Assembly (NCBI RefSeq): GCF_000426545.1
Contig: NZ_AUFO01000030.1
Span: 1-64,000, forward strand
Direction: 5' to 3'
Source: Paenibacillus massiliensis subsp. panacisoli DSM 21345
GTDB lineage: Bacteria; Bacillota; Bacilli; Paenibacillales; Paenibacillaceae
Length of the DNA: 64,000 bases
In this document: in pieces, positions 51,822 to 61,489 of the stretch
Numbering within the stretch: position 1 is the stretch's first letter
Layout of the letters: each line of letters starts with the position of its first letter
Program-made: the position numbers and the translations under genes
Notes under the pieces: model-generated
The model's input: only the letters and a program-made list of their open reading frames with translations
Told to the model about the DNA's origin: nothing
The model's database searches: none

Positions 51822-52550
51822 TTACACAATTTTTGTTGCGCTCATAAGCAGATTGGAGAATTCCTGAAATCGCTGCTGCTCGCCCCATGAGTACTGAACT
51901 CCGTACCCATGGGCAATGTCCAGATGCTGTAGCCCCTGCTGTAAGATCGAAAATCGGGAGTTCACATACTCGAAGCCCAGGTACTTGTAATGAAGCAGAA
52001 CGATCTCGATGGTGGGTGGTGAAATGATATTGCCTACAGGAGCAGCTCGATGTCGACCAGGCGTAAAGTTCGTCTCTGTAATCGCGTTGGGATTGAAAAT
52101 TTGCGGCTTGTCATACATGTGGCGTCGTACTCCGTGTTGAACTGTCTCGCACAACTTGCTTGCTTCATCCGGAAAAGTATCTGTCACCATTTCGAATCCG
52201 AGGGGAGTAACCAGGGTAATTCCTTGCGCCTGGCAATCCTCCAGGTAGGCCCTGAGATCCGTATGATATAAGTGCTCATCCACGTCACAGACAATAATCC
52301 AGTCCGCCTTGCCGATGCTGTTTTTCCAGAACTGATTGAATAGATCAAGAGCTGTCAATACGAGTGAATGCTCCTTGGTCTCGAAGCTACCGACCGTTAC
52401 CTTCGGATGCGCCTCCAAGATGGATAAGGAGCGATCGGTCGAGCCATTATCGAAGATAAAGTATTGGTCCACGATATCATCATAATGCCTGAAGAAAAAA
52501 GGGAGCATCTTCTCCTCATTCCAGCAGATGGAGTATACATGTATAATCAT
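51822..52550 (-). CDS. Glycosyltransferase family 2-like
   Basis: 242 residues. MIIHVYSICWNEEKMLPFFF and IFDNGSTDRSLSILEAHPKV form the nucleotide-sugar pocket, and IIVCDVDEHLYH is the DxD-type metal site. It is of the Glyco_tranf_2_4 group. It begins 13 bp after the aminotransferase stop, with GGGGAAAGC. Likely it transfers the amino sugar made by the two upstream products to a surface or spore glycan. Confidence 0.85.
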   Translation of the reverse strand: MIIHVYSICWNEEKMLPFFFRHYDDIVDQYFIFDNGSTDRSLSILEAHPKVTVGSFETKEHSLVLTALDLFNQFWKNSIGKADWIIVCDVDEHLYHTDLRAYLEDCQAQGITLVTPLGFEMVTDTFPDEASKLCETVQHGVRRHMYDKPQIFNPNAITETNFTPGRHRAAPVGNIISPPTIEIVLLHYKYLGFEYVNSRFSILQQGLQHLDIAHGYGVQYSWGEQQRFQEFSNLLMSATKIV

Positions 52551-52563
52551 ATGCTTTCCCCGC

Positions 52564-53670
52564 CTATCTTTCTAATATAATATCGCAAATCCGGTCGACA
52601 TCTTCTACTGCCAGCTCGGCATACAGAGGCAGGGTGAGCACACGCTTGGCAATAGTTTGGGCTACAGGAGTTGCATTGACATCAAATCGCTGATTATAGC
52701 ATGCGAGTGTATTGGTCAGAGGATAGAAATACTTTCTGGTGATGATCTGATGTTTCTTGAGCCGTTCATAGATTTCATTTCGGGTGAATCCGAAAGTCGT
52801 CTCATGGAAGACAACCGGAAAGTAAGCATAGTTCGATTGCACACCCTCCACGGGACGAATCAATTGAATCCCTTTCACAGGAGCTAATCGCTCCCGATAA
52901 CGGCTTACAATCTGTTTTCTTTTCTCCAGAACCTCAGGCAGGTGCCGCAGATTACAGATACCCATGGCCGCCTGGAATTCATTCATTTTGGCATTGGAGC
53001 CTATTCCTTCTACTGATTCCTCTGACGTAATCCCGAAGTTTTTCAGATGATACAGCTTCTTGCCGATCCCTTCGTCAGCAAAGGTAACCGCACCACCCTC
53101 GATGGTGTGAAATACCTTGGTGGCATGAAAGCTGAACATGCTGGCGTCTCCAAATCTACCTACGCTCTGACCGTGAATTTTCTCCCCAAAGGCGTGAGCG
53201 GCATCATAGATGACCTTCAGCTCATATTTCTTGGCGATTCGTTCGATCTCATAGACATTGCAAATATTGCCGTACACATGAACGGGTAAGATCGCTGAGG
53301 TCTTATCGGTAATCAGGCTTTCAATCCTGCTGACATCCATGGTGTAATCGACCGGGTTCACGTCGCAAAAGACTGGAGTCAGTCCATTCCTGACAATCGC
53401 GTGGGTCGTGGAGGCAAAGGTGAACGGTGTGGTGATGACCTCGCCTGTCAGATTCATGGATTGCAGCACTAGCTCCAGTGCCAGATGCCCATTCGTAAAT
53501 AAAGAGATATAATCAACATCCAAATATTCAACAAGCTGCTGCTCAAAGCGATTATGATATGCCCCCATATTGGTCAGCCAGGCCGTTTCCCACATTGGTC
53601 TGATCTCATTCATATATTCCTCAAATGGCGGCATTGAGGAACGGGAGACATAGATTGGTTTTTTACTCAA
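52564..53670 (-). CDS. DegT/DnrJ/EryC1-family sugar aminotransferase
   Basis: 368 residues, PLP-dependent. The fold is complete: TNGHLALELVLQSM, DAAHAFGEKIHGQSVG, and the PLP-linked Lys in SFHATKVFHTIEGGAVT. It converts a nucleotide-linked keto-sugar to an amino sugar. The TTG start overlaps the acetyltransferase stop by eight bases and has GAGGAG upstream. The gene order (acetyltransferase, aminotransferase, glycosyltransferase) fits N-acylated dideoxy-amino sugar synthesis. Confidence 0.92.
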   Translation of the reverse strand: MSKKPIYVSRSSMPPFEEYMNEIRPMWETAWLTNMGAYHNRFEQQLVEYLDVDYISLFTNGHLALELVLQSMNLTGEVITTPFTFASTTHAIVRNGLTPVFCDVNPVDYTMDVSRIESLITDKTSAILPVHVYGNICNVYEIERIAKKYELKVIYDAAHAFGEKIHGQSVGRFGDASMFSFHATKVFHTIEGGAVTFADEGIGKKLYHLKNFGITSEESVEGIGSNAKMNEFQAAMGICNLRHLPEVLEKRKQIVSRYRERLAPVKGIQLIRPVEGVQSNYAYFPVVFHETTFGFTRNEIYERLKKHQIITRKYFYPLTNTLACYNQRFDVNATPVAQTIAKRVLTLPLYAELAVEDVDRICDIILER

Positions 53671-54235
53671 GTCCGCCGCGCTCCTCTAACCATTTTTGTT
53701 CGAGCACAAGAGCTTGCATGCTTCTTTTTTTAAGCTCTTTGCTCGGAATTCCCGCATTGATTGACCATTCATTGGAGTCATTCTTGATAAAGCTGAACGC
53801 GCCAAATGAGCTTCCCTCCCTGATGGTGACTCCCGGCATGACGATGCTGCCGCTGCCGATAAGGGAATGCTTTTCAATCCGTATCGGCTCACTGGTCACG
53901 TGCTTATACTTCTCAGGCACCATAGGATTCGTCATCGTCTCGCCGGAGTAATCGTCAGATATCGAATAAATGGACACACGTGAGGAAATGTTGGCAAAAT
54001 CCTCGATGAATATACCCTGATCTCCCCCGTACAAAGCAGAATAAGCAGCTACATGAATATAACTGCCGAGGGTGATCTTTCCGCTCAAAATGCAAAAATC
54101 ATCAATACGGACATGATTGCCTAGACGTATGTGCTGTGCACCGTAGATGCTAGCTTTGCGGCTAATCCATACGTTATGGCCGTATTCGGCTAATCCAAGC
54201 TCAGCGAGCTCATCGTGTGTGTAGAAACTATTAAT
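53663..54235 (-). CDS. Left-handed beta-helix acetyltransferase, apparently starting at ATT
   Basis: 190 residues if read from ATT at 54233-54235. The hexapeptide-repeat body (ISRKASIYGAQHIRLGNH, VRIDDFCILSGKITLG, IGSGSIVMPGVTIREG) is a LbH acyltransferase that N- or O-acetylates a sugar. The homologous-looking N-terminus NSFYTHDELAELGLAEYG starts right after the ATT. An in-frame TGA is two codons upstream, AAGGAGG is eight bases upstream, and no ATG, GTG or TTG lies between the stop and this point. The first in-frame ATG is 49 codons on and would delete the first coils. It is first in the three-gene glycan operon. Confidence 0.85.
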   Translation of the reverse strand: MNSFYTHDELAELGLAEYGHNVWISRKASIYGAQHIRLGNHVRIDDFCILSGKITLGSYIHVAAYSALYGGDQGIFIEDFANISSRVSIYSISDDYSGETMTNPMVPEKYKHVTSEPIRIEKHSLIGSGSIVMPGVTIREGSSFGAFSFIKNDSNEWSINAGIPSKELKKRSMQALVLEQKWLEERGGLE

Positions 54236-54523
54236 GGCTCATCCCTCCTTTTCATAGCTAATACAAATATCTTGTTCATTGTATGTAAGTAGGAATTTTT
54301 CTGTGCTGATTCTAGGTTGTGGTAGTTTCAAAGACTATTCAGGCTGAGGCGCAAAAAGCAGGGCATTGCAAAAGTGCTGGAGTAATAATCTGGGACTTCC
54401 GGGGAAAGCTAACCATCACTCCTGTCTAAGTAACCTAATTACTTATATTCCATCATCCGTGGCATGTCATGTGCTTAGCTTTTTCTGAAACTACTGATGC
54501 TGACATAAGAAAGGAATGAGTAT

Positions 54524-56242
54524 ATGCGAACATTATATCGGGATTCGACGGGTGTGCTCCGAACGCCACTTAGAGGCAAGGATATCCTGTCCAATCCGTT
54601 ATTGAACAAGGGAGTTGCCTTTACGGAAGCGGAGCGGTCAGCCCTGCATCTTAATGGCATCCTGCCTCCAGTCGTCCTGAATATCGAGGAGCAGGTGAGT
54701 CGTGCTTATGAGCAATTGAAGAATGAGCCAAGCGATCTGCGCAAAAATATAATGCTGAATGATTTGTACAACCGAAATGTGGTCCTCTATTATCGCCTGT
54801 TGAGTGAGCATCTTAGCGAATTGCTGCCTATTGTCTACACACCGACGGTAGGACAGGCCATTCAGGAATATAGCCACCAGTACCATAAGCCAGGCGGTGT
54901 GTATTTGTCGATTCACAATCTGGATGGCATTGCAGAAGCATTCCACAATACAGGCGTGGAGGCTGGCGATATAGATCTGATCGTAGCTACCGACTCGGAA
55001 AGTATACTGGGCATTGGAGACTGGGGCATTGGCGGCATTAACATAGCCATCGGCAAGCTTGCTGTATATACGGCTGCTGCCGGGATCGATCCTGGTCGAG
55101 TCTTGCCAGTTGTATTGGATGCGGGGACGAATAATCAGACCTTGCTCCATGATCCGCTATATATCGGGAATCGGCATGAACGAATTCGTGGAGAGCAATA
55201 CGAGCAATTCATTGATGCCTATGTCCAGACAGCCCGCAGGTTATTTCCGAAGGCACTGCTGCATTGGGAGGACATGAGTCATGTCCATGCCAGAAGCATC
55301 TTGAACCGCTACGGTCCGCATATGCTGACCTTCAACGATGATATTCAGGGCACTGGTGCCGTAACACTGGCAGCGATTTTATCCGGGGTGCAGGTTAGCG
55401 GTATTCCTCTACGTGATCAGCGAATTCTTATCTTCGGTCCTGGGGCTGCAGGCATCGGCAATGCGGATCAGATTCGCGATGCGTTGATGAAGGAAGGGCT
55501 GAGTAAGGAGGAGGCGGAGAGACGGTTCTGGGCATATGATTATCGTGGACTACTCACGGATGAGACGGAGGGGGTGCTGGAGTTCCAGAAGCCGTATATT
55601 CGAGGTGCCGAAGAGCTTCGTTCCTGGACGATGGACACGAGCGGCAAAATATCACTACTGGAGGTGGTGAAGCAAGTGAAGCCGACTATTCTGATCGGCA
55701 CCTCTGGTGTATCTGGTGCATTTAGTGAGCAGGTTATCAGGGAGATGAGCAGCCATGTGGAGCGTCCCGTAATCATGCCCATGTCTAACCCGACCAAGCT
55801 CGCGGAGGCGGTGCCTGAGGATCTGCTCCATTGGACGGACGGTAAGGCCTTGATTGCAACAGGTAGTCCATTTGAACCCGTAATCTACAAAGGGACGATC
55901 TATGAGATTGGACAAGCAAACAATGCCTTCGTATTCCCGGGCTTGGGACTTGGAGCTATTGTAGCTCAAGCCAAGGTATTCACCAGCAAAATGTTCACCG
56001 CCGCTGCTCATGCCGTAGCGGATGCTGTAGATTCAACCAAGCAGGGTGCTCCGTTGCTGCCGCGGGTGAAGGATCTGAAAAATGTCTCGGTTGCAGTAGC
56101 TATAGCTGTAGCCAAGGCTGCCATAGAGGATGAGGTTGCATTACAGGTGCCAGAGGATGTAGAGGAGGCAGTGCGCTCTGCTATGTGGCAGCCTAGGTAC
56201 AGGCCGCTACAGGCTATGGAGAGACTGGAATCCAATAGCTAA
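54524..56242 (+). CDS. maeA: NAD-type malic enzyme (large form)
   Basis: 572 residues, the long MaeA/SfcA-type malic enzyme. N-terminal PLRGKDILSNPLLNKGVAF, catalytic Tyr region LLPIVYTPTVGQAIQEYS, Lys region ILGIGDWGIGGINIAIGKL, metal-binding HWEDMS and FNDDIQGTGAV, and the dinucleotide loop RILIFGPGAAGIGNAD. It oxidatively decarboxylates malate to pyruvate. AAAGGAATGAG precedes the ATG. The terminator at 56292 makes it monocistronic. Cofactor preference is by family only. Confidence 0.92.
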   Translation: MRTLYRDSTGVLRTPLRGKDILSNPLLNKGVAFTEAERSALHLNGILPPVVLNIEEQVSRAYEQLKNEPSDLRKNIMLNDLYNRNVVLYYRLLSEHLSELLPIVYTPTVGQAIQEYSHQYHKPGGVYLSIHNLDGIAEAFHNTGVEAGDIDLIVATDSESILGIGDWGIGGINIAIGKLAVYTAAAGIDPGRVLPVVLDAGTNNQTLLHDPLYIGNRHERIRGEQYEQFIDAYVQTARRLFPKALLHWEDMSHVHARSILNRYGPHMLTFNDDIQGTGAVTLAAILSGVQVSGIPLRDQRILIFGPGAAGIGNADQIRDALMKEGLSKEEAERRFWAYDYRGLLTDETEGVLEFQKPYIRGAEELRSWTMDTSGKISLLEVVKQVKPTILIGTSGVSGAFSEQVIREMSSHVERPVIMPMSNPTKLAEAVPEDLLHWTDGKALIATGSPFEPVIYKGTIYEIGQANNAFVFPGLGLGAIVAQAKVFTSKMFTAAAHAVADAVDSTKQGAPLLPRVKDLKNVSVAVAIAVAKAAIEDEVALQVPEDVEEAVRSAMWQPRYRPLQAMERLESNS

Positions 56243-56291
56243 TTACCAAAGTAGTTACAAGTGCTGAATAGGCTGCAGACGGACATGAAAT

Positions 56292-56321
56292 CACCCGCTA
56301 CCGCTCGGTAGCGGTGTTTTT
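56292..56321 (+). terminator. Terminator of the malic enzyme gene
   Basis: CACCCGCTACCG-ct-CGGTAGCGGTG followed by TTTTT. The following 56322-56577 leader shows no gene and no recognisable riboswitch. Confidence 0.88.
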
Positions 56322-56577
56322 GATAAGAAGTGGTTAATTGCATGATTTCATAAGCTATCGAGAGCTTGGAATAGAAAAAGGCAACTTTACCCGTTTACAT
56401 AAATCATTCCTGTCAAAATTAAGCTAGCCGCCGTTTTACACCATCGGTATAAAGGAATATTCTATTCAAGTCCCGACTGGCGAAGATAATCCTGGCCGCT
56501 TGGGGGAGACTATGACAACGAGCAGATTCGCATGCTTAAGCATGTGTGAACTGATTCATTCTTCTTAGAAAGTAGCG

Positions 56578-58413
56578 GTGAGCCTTGTGTTTTCTCAATT
56601 AAAACGCTTTTTAATCGGTAGACCCTTGAAATCTCATGAAGCCGGGGAGCAGAAGCTGAACAAGAAAAAGGCGCTCGCAATCCTGTCCTCGGATGCCCTG
56701 TCCTCTGTGGCTTATGGACCGGAGCAGATCCTGATTGTTCTGGTGACCGTGGGCACGGCAGCCTTCTGGTATTCCATTCCTATCGCAGTATGTGTGCTCG
56801 TGCTGCTGACGGCCTTGATCCTGTCCTATCGGCAGATTATTTTTGCGTATCCTCAGGGGGGCGGAGCCTATGTCGTCTCCAAGGAGAACCTTGGAAAATA
56901 TCCAGGGCTTATAGCTGGCGGGTCATTGCTGGTGGATTACATTTTGACGGTTGCGGTCAGTGTATCAGCCGGTACGGACGCGATTACCTCGGCTTTTCCA
57001 AGTCTACATCCTTATAACGTGCTTATTGCGGTAATCTTTGTGGTATTACTCACGATTCTGAATTTACGGGGCGTGACGGAGTCGGCTTCGGTACTTGCGT
57101 ATCCGGTGTATTTGTTCGTGATCGCTTTATTTATCCTGATCGGGGCAGGATTATATCGTATTGTCACAGGTCAGGTGGACCCAACGATGCATGCGAATAT
57201 TGGGACGCCTGTGGCGGGTATCAGTTTGTTCTTGCTGCTACGCGCCTTCTCATCAGGCAGCTCTGCCCTGACAGGGGTAGAGGCCATCTCGAATGCGATC
57301 CCGAACTTCAAGAGTCCGGCACCGAACAATGCAGCCAAGACACTACTCGCGATGGGCTCATTGCTAGCCCTGTTGTTCTCGGGTATTGTGCTCCTTGCCT
57401 ACTATTATGGTGTGACTCCGCTTAGGGAGGTGACTGTGGTATCGCAGATTGCCGAACAGACCTTCGGCAGGCATGTTATGTACTATTTCATTCAAGGTAC
57501 GACAGCGCTTATTCTTATTCTGGCAGCCAATACGGGGTATTCGGCCTTCCCGCTGCTGGCGGTTAATCTGGCCAAGGATAAATTTATTCCGCGAATGTTC
57601 ACGGTTCGAGGGGATCGTCTTGGCTATTCGAACGGAATTATTAGTCTTGGTGCCTTGTCTATTATTCTGATCATTGCCTTCGAGGGACAGACTGAGCATC
57701 TGATTCCACTGTATGCAGTGGGTGTGTTCATTCCATTCACCCTGTCCCAGACAGGCATGATGCTTAAATGGCTACGTGAAAAGCCCAAGGGCTGGGTGCT
57801 TAAATGGATAACCAATACGACAGGAGCTTTAATCAGCCTGATGGTTGCTCTGATGTTCTTTCTGACCAAATTTAGCCAGGTGTGGCCAGTGCTCATCTTC
57901 CTGCCGGTCATCGTATGGCTGTTCTACCGTGTGCGCAGACATTATGATGATGTAGCTGATCAGCTCAGATTGTCTACGTGTGAGCCACCACTACCGATTG
58001 ATGGGAATGTGGTCATACTGCCAGTGGCTGGTATTACTCATGTTGTCGAGAATTCATTGAATTATGCTAAATCCTTATCACCACAACAGATTATTGCAGT
58101 CTATGTCCCGTTTGAGCGGGAGGATGAGCTGATCTTCGAGAAGAAATGGAAGGAATGGCAGCCTGACATTCGACTGGTTACCTTGTACTCTCCTTATCGC
58201 AGCATTATTCATCCCTTGAGTAAATTCATTGATACGGTGCAGCGCAAGGCTAGCTCGGCGAACTATCAGGTGACGGTGATCATCCCGCAATTCATCCCCA
58301 AGAAGGGGTGGCATAATATTTTGCATAATCAGTCCAGTCTGTTGATCAGAGCACATTTGCTCTACAGGAAAAATGTCATTATTACCACCGTACCATACCA
58401 TCTGAAAAAGTAA
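56578..58413 (+). CDS. kimA: KimA-type high-affinity potassium importer
   Basis: 611 residues. The opening IKRFLIGRPLKS-like segment (LKRFLIGRPLKSHEAGEQKL), LSSDALSSVAYGPEQILIVL and the APC core of about 12 helices (YPQGGGAYVVSKENLG, FSSGSSALTGVEAISNAIPNF) match KimA/YdaO. The C-terminal cytoplasmic domain (from about residue 460) is USP-like and binds c-di-AMP in the Bacillus protein. It imports K+ with protons. GTG start; the upstream site AGAAAGTAGCG is modest, and GTG at 56587 is an alternative. Confidence 0.88.
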   Translation: MSLVFSQLKRFLIGRPLKSHEAGEQKLNKKKALAILSSDALSSVAYGPEQILIVLVTVGTAAFWYSIPIAVCVLVLLTALILSYRQIIFAYPQGGGAYVVSKENLGKYPGLIAGGSLLVDYILTVAVSVSAGTDAITSAFPSLHPYNVLIAVIFVVLLTILNLRGVTESASVLAYPVYLFVIALFILIGAGLYRIVTGQVDPTMHANIGTPVAGISLFLLLRAFSSGSSALTGVEAISNAIPNFKSPAPNNAAKTLLAMGSLLALLFSGIVLLAYYYGVTPLREVTVVSQIAEQTFGRHVMYYFIQGTTALILILAANTGYSAFPLLAVNLAKDKFIPRMFTVRGDRLGYSNGIISLGALSIILIIAFEGQTEHLIPLYAVGVFIPFTLSQTGMMLKWLREKPKGWVLKWITNTTGALISLMVALMFFLTKFSQVWPVLIFLPVIVWLFYRVRRHYDDVADQLRLSTCEPPLPIDGNVVILPVAGITHVVENSLNYAKSLSPQQIIAVYVPFEREDELIFEKKWKEWQPDIRLVTLYSPYRSIIHPLSKFIDTVQRKASSANYQVTVIIPQFIPKKGWHNILHNQSSLLIRAHLLYRKNVIITTVPYHLKK

Positions 58414-58426
58414 GTAGCTACGCCCG

Positions 58427-58876
58427 TCAATTCATGGAGAAGTGAACCCACTCTCTGCCTTGGCGGGCGTTCATAGCATGAAAAAAGGACTGTGCCCGTG
58501 TATTGTCACTGGCGGTAATCCACGTCATATTGGCAAAACCATGCTCTCGGGCATAGGTGACACAGGAATGATATAGCTTCTCCTCAAGCTCCGAATTGCG
58601 ATAAGCCTCTTGTACATAAAGGTCATTCATGACCGCAATTCGATCAGCCTTCATCGTACTCAATGTAAAGAATAGGGTTGCGAAGCCTACACACTTCCCT
58701 TGATCCTCGGCAATAAATTGAATTCCTTCCTGCTGATCCATTAACAAATGAACCATGCTGTGAAGCTTCTCTTCGGATGGAGCAGGATTTTTGTAAAAAT
58801 CCACTATGTATTCATACATCAATTCCGTCAGCTGGGTCAGATCATGTGGTGTCACATTTCTAATCATTGTTGTCAT
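58427..58876 (-). CDS. GNAT-family N-acetyltransferase
   Basis: 149 residues. It opens MTTMIRNVTPHDLTQLTELM; MNDLYVQEAYRNSELEEKLY stands where the acetyl-CoA loop is expected, but the usual GxG is degraded to ELEE; WITASDNTRAQSFFHAMNAR is the conserved late helix. The missing glycines may weaken cofactor binding. ATG at 58874-58876 follows GGAGAATC. Convergent with kimA, 13 bp apart. Confidence 0.75.
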   Translation of the reverse strand: MTTMIRNVTPHDLTQLTELMYEYIVDFYKNPAPSEEKLHSMVHLLMDQQEGIQFIAEDQGKCVGFATLFFTLSTMKADRIAVMNDLYVQEAYRNSELEEKLYHSCVTYAREHGFANMTWITASDNTRAQSFFHAMNARQGREWVHFSMN

Positions 58877-59071
58877 GGCTAGATTCTCCAATTCGGTTTT
58901 TGTGAAGTGATTGAATAAATATACAACCATAAGAATAAAAATTCAATACAAAACTGAAAAAATTCAAATTGTACACAAACATCCCATTTGTACAATATTC
59001 TGTTCAAGCCAAAGTACATATAATAGACTTAGTTCAGATATCAGTTGCATGCAGACAGGGAGGGAGTCCAC

Positions 59072-61372
59072 TTGAGCTCGTTCTACATGTACCGCAACCT
59101 GCGAAGCAGGCTACTCGTAGGAATTACCCTATGCGTTACGCTAACGCTCGTGCTATCGACTACAGTCTATTATTTCTATTATGTTCAGGTTGAGCAGGAG
59201 CAAGCCTTCGAGGCGAATCATGCTGGTCTGATGCGCAGGAGTCGTGAGGTCAATAATATGACGTCTGTAGCGCAGTCGCTCGCCTTTCAGATGTATCGAA
59301 GCAGTACACTGTCCAAGTTGCTGTATTACCCGGAGCCCATAGTCTATGATGTCACGGGTGCTATGGCGGAAATGAACAACTATCTAAGCTCTATGCCTTA
59401 TATTGAGTCCATCTATGTGTATAATGCACAAAGCAATACCGTATACATCGCCTCTAATCGCGGACAAAATGGCATCTTTCATAAGGAGGAGCTAGCGGAT
59501 AAAGGCATTTTGCAGATCATGAAGCAGTATCAGAATTATAAGCCCTTTACGCCAATTCCAAGAGTGTACTCCGTGTTACCTCCCGCGGAGCTTGCGGCTG
59601 CCGAATCAGCAGCTGGAGCGAGTCAGTGGGATGATTCGAGAGTAGCTGCTTATACGTATCTATGCTATGACGCAATCAATGCGGAGGAGCGGATCCAATC
59701 CGCAATTATCGTTAATGTATCTGCGGCCTGGATGAATACCGGGATGGCTGCCGAAGAAGAAAATAGCAGCTCTGCTATTCAATCCTATATTCTGAATGAT
59801 CAGGGGAGACTATTGTCTGCTGGGACACTAATAGACACAGAGGCAAATAAGCACGATCGGGGTTGGTTAACGACGAAGATCTATAAGCAGAGCTCAGGCT
59901 ACTTTATTGATGAATTCCAGGGAAGGAAATCGTTGATCTCGTTCACCTCACCAGACCAAATGAATTGGCAATATATCAGTATCACTCCTTATGAAAGCGT
60001 TATCAGTATGACTAGTTCATTACGAAATACAATGCTGTTCATTGCTTTTATGATTGCTGTGGCTGGGCTCGCGGCTTCTTGGAAAATATCTCGTATTCTA
60101 TATACGCCGATCAACCGTATGCTGGCCTATGTGAACACACTTGAATCGGAGAAACGTAACAGTATGTATACGATTCGTCAAAGCATGCTCCTGAGTATGG
60201 TACGAGGCAATCAGTCCATGTCAGAGGAGAAGGGGCTGACTCGACGAATGGAGCTTGGCATTACATTCCCATTTCATGAGGATTATCGTCTCGTACTCAT
60301 CCACATTGATGAATATTTCCGCTGGCAGCAGGAGCGTGGTCCGGATCTCCTTCCCTACAAATTCGCGATCATGAACATTGCATCCGAGATCGGAGGTCAG
60401 GCTTATCGTGTGGAGACGATTGATGCGGAGGGAGCAGAGGTCATTCTGCTGCTGCATATGGAGAGTGCTACGATTTCAGATCAGGGGGACGATTCGAAGC
60501 TACTGCTGGAAGCTGTGCTGCGTCAAATACGTGAGGCATGTCTTGAATATTTACGGTTATCTATATCAACGTCTTATAGTCAAGTAAGTAATCAGCCACA
60601 GCAACTACCAAACTTATACCTTCAGGTGCAGGAGGCGATGGAGCAACGTTATTTCCTGGGTAATGGAATTATTGTGGATGCAAAGGCGATGGAGCAAGCT
60701 GCACTTCAGCATACGTACTATTATCCTGCTGATAAGGAGAAGAAGCTGCTGGATTACTTGAGGTCAGGGCATACCGATGAAGCCTATACGCTGTTGCAGA
60801 AAATGATTGCAGCGATGCAGGGGGCTTCGTTCTCGGCAACGCAGATAGCGCTTTCAAGGTTGGTGCTGAATCTACAGCAAATGATCGGTCATATCGAGGA
60901 AATGAACGGATTCAAGGCAGGCGTAATCCCACAGGTACCCGTACCAGAAGCTTTCGATACGGTGACGGAATGGCAAAGGGAGGTGGAAATCGTATTCTCT
61001 TGTGTACGGCAACAGCTGCTGCATAAGAGAAGCACCAAGCAAGAGCAACTGGTGGAGCAGATTCAGGAGAAAATTAATCGATGCTATGGGGATGCTGATT
61101 TTTGTCTGAATCAGATCGCGGAGGAGCTTGATCGCTCCCCCGTGTATATCAGTCGAATTTACAAGCAGCAGATGATGATTACGATCGTAGATGCTCTGCA
61201 GCGAACTCGCATCGAGAAGGCCTGTCAATTGCTGCTGGAGACGGATTGGCCTGTAGCGGATATTGCGATGCAAACGGGCTTTGCCAGTACCTCGTACTTT
61301 CACCGGATGTTCAAGCGTGCTCTTGGCGTAACTCCTACAGATTATCGCCGCTCCCGTCCGATCTCGGTATAA
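59072..61372 (+). CDS. Membrane-bound AraC-family regulator with extracellular sensor (YesS-like)
   Basis: 766 residues. Membrane helix about 12-34, an extracellular dCache-like sensor (35-320), second helix near 325-345 (MLFIAFMIAVAGLAASW), a cytoplasmic linker, and a C-terminal AraC domain with two HTHs (LNQIAEELDRSPVYISRIYK; VADIAMQTGFASTSYFHRMF) ending GVTPTDYRRS. The TTG start at 59072 follows GGGAGGGAGTCC. Such proteins sense a sugar outside and activate an adjacent LipO-type transporter, here the convergent genes from 61490. Confidence 0.9.
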   Translation: MSSFYMYRNLRSRLLVGITLCVTLTLVLSTTVYYFYYVQVEQEQAFEANHAGLMRRSREVNNMTSVAQSLAFQMYRSSTLSKLLYYPEPIVYDVTGAMAEMNNYLSSMPYIESIYVYNAQSNTVYIASNRGQNGIFHKEELADKGILQIMKQYQNYKPFTPIPRVYSVLPPAELAAAESAAGASQWDDSRVAAYTYLCYDAINAEERIQSAIIVNVSAAWMNTGMAAEEENSSSAIQSYILNDQGRLLSAGTLIDTEANKHDRGWLTTKIYKQSSGYFIDEFQGRKSLISFTSPDQMNWQYISITPYESVISMTSSLRNTMLFIAFMIAVAGLAASWKISRILYTPINRMLAYVNTLESEKRNSMYTIRQSMLLSMVRGNQSMSEEKGLTRRMELGITFPFHEDYRLVLIHIDEYFRWQQERGPDLLPYKFAIMNIASEIGGQAYRVETIDAEGAEVILLLHMESATISDQGDDSKLLLEAVLRQIREACLEYLRLSISTSYSQVSNQPQQLPNLYLQVQEAMEQRYFLGNGIIVDAKAMEQAALQHTYYYPADKEKKLLDYLRSGHTDEAYTLLQKMIAAMQGASFSATQIALSRLVLNLQQMIGHIEEMNGFKAGVIPQVPVPEAFDTVTEWQREVEIVFSCVRQQLLHKRSTKQEQLVEQIQEKINRCYGDADFCLNQIAEELDRSPVYISRIYKQQMMITIVDALQRTRIEKACQLLLETDWPVADIAMQTGFASTSYFHRMFKRALGVTPTDYRRSRPISV

Positions 61373-61391
61373 GGCAAGCAAGTCTACAGAC

Positions 61392-61444
61392 AACAGCCGT
61401 GCAATACAGCTCCTTAGGTAGAGCGTAGCACGGCTGTTATCTTT
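61392..61444. terminator. Terminator between convergent regulator and transporter genes
   Basis: AACAGCCGTGC...GCTCcttaggtaGAGC...GCACGGCTGTT followed by ATCTTT; two-part stem. Confidence 0.75.
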
Positions 61445-61489
61445 GGTCAGCATTGGTTCGGGCTGTCATAGCTGCGTTACTTGAGAGGA

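Noticed and set aside
54638..55150. 170-codon minus-strand ORF inside the malic enzyme gene
   Set aside because: Antisense shadow of conserved malic enzyme motifs.
56322..56577. c-di-AMP (ydaO-type) riboswitch upstream of kimA
   Set aside because: The conserved sequence blocks are not recognisable by eye; recorded only as an absence to be tested.
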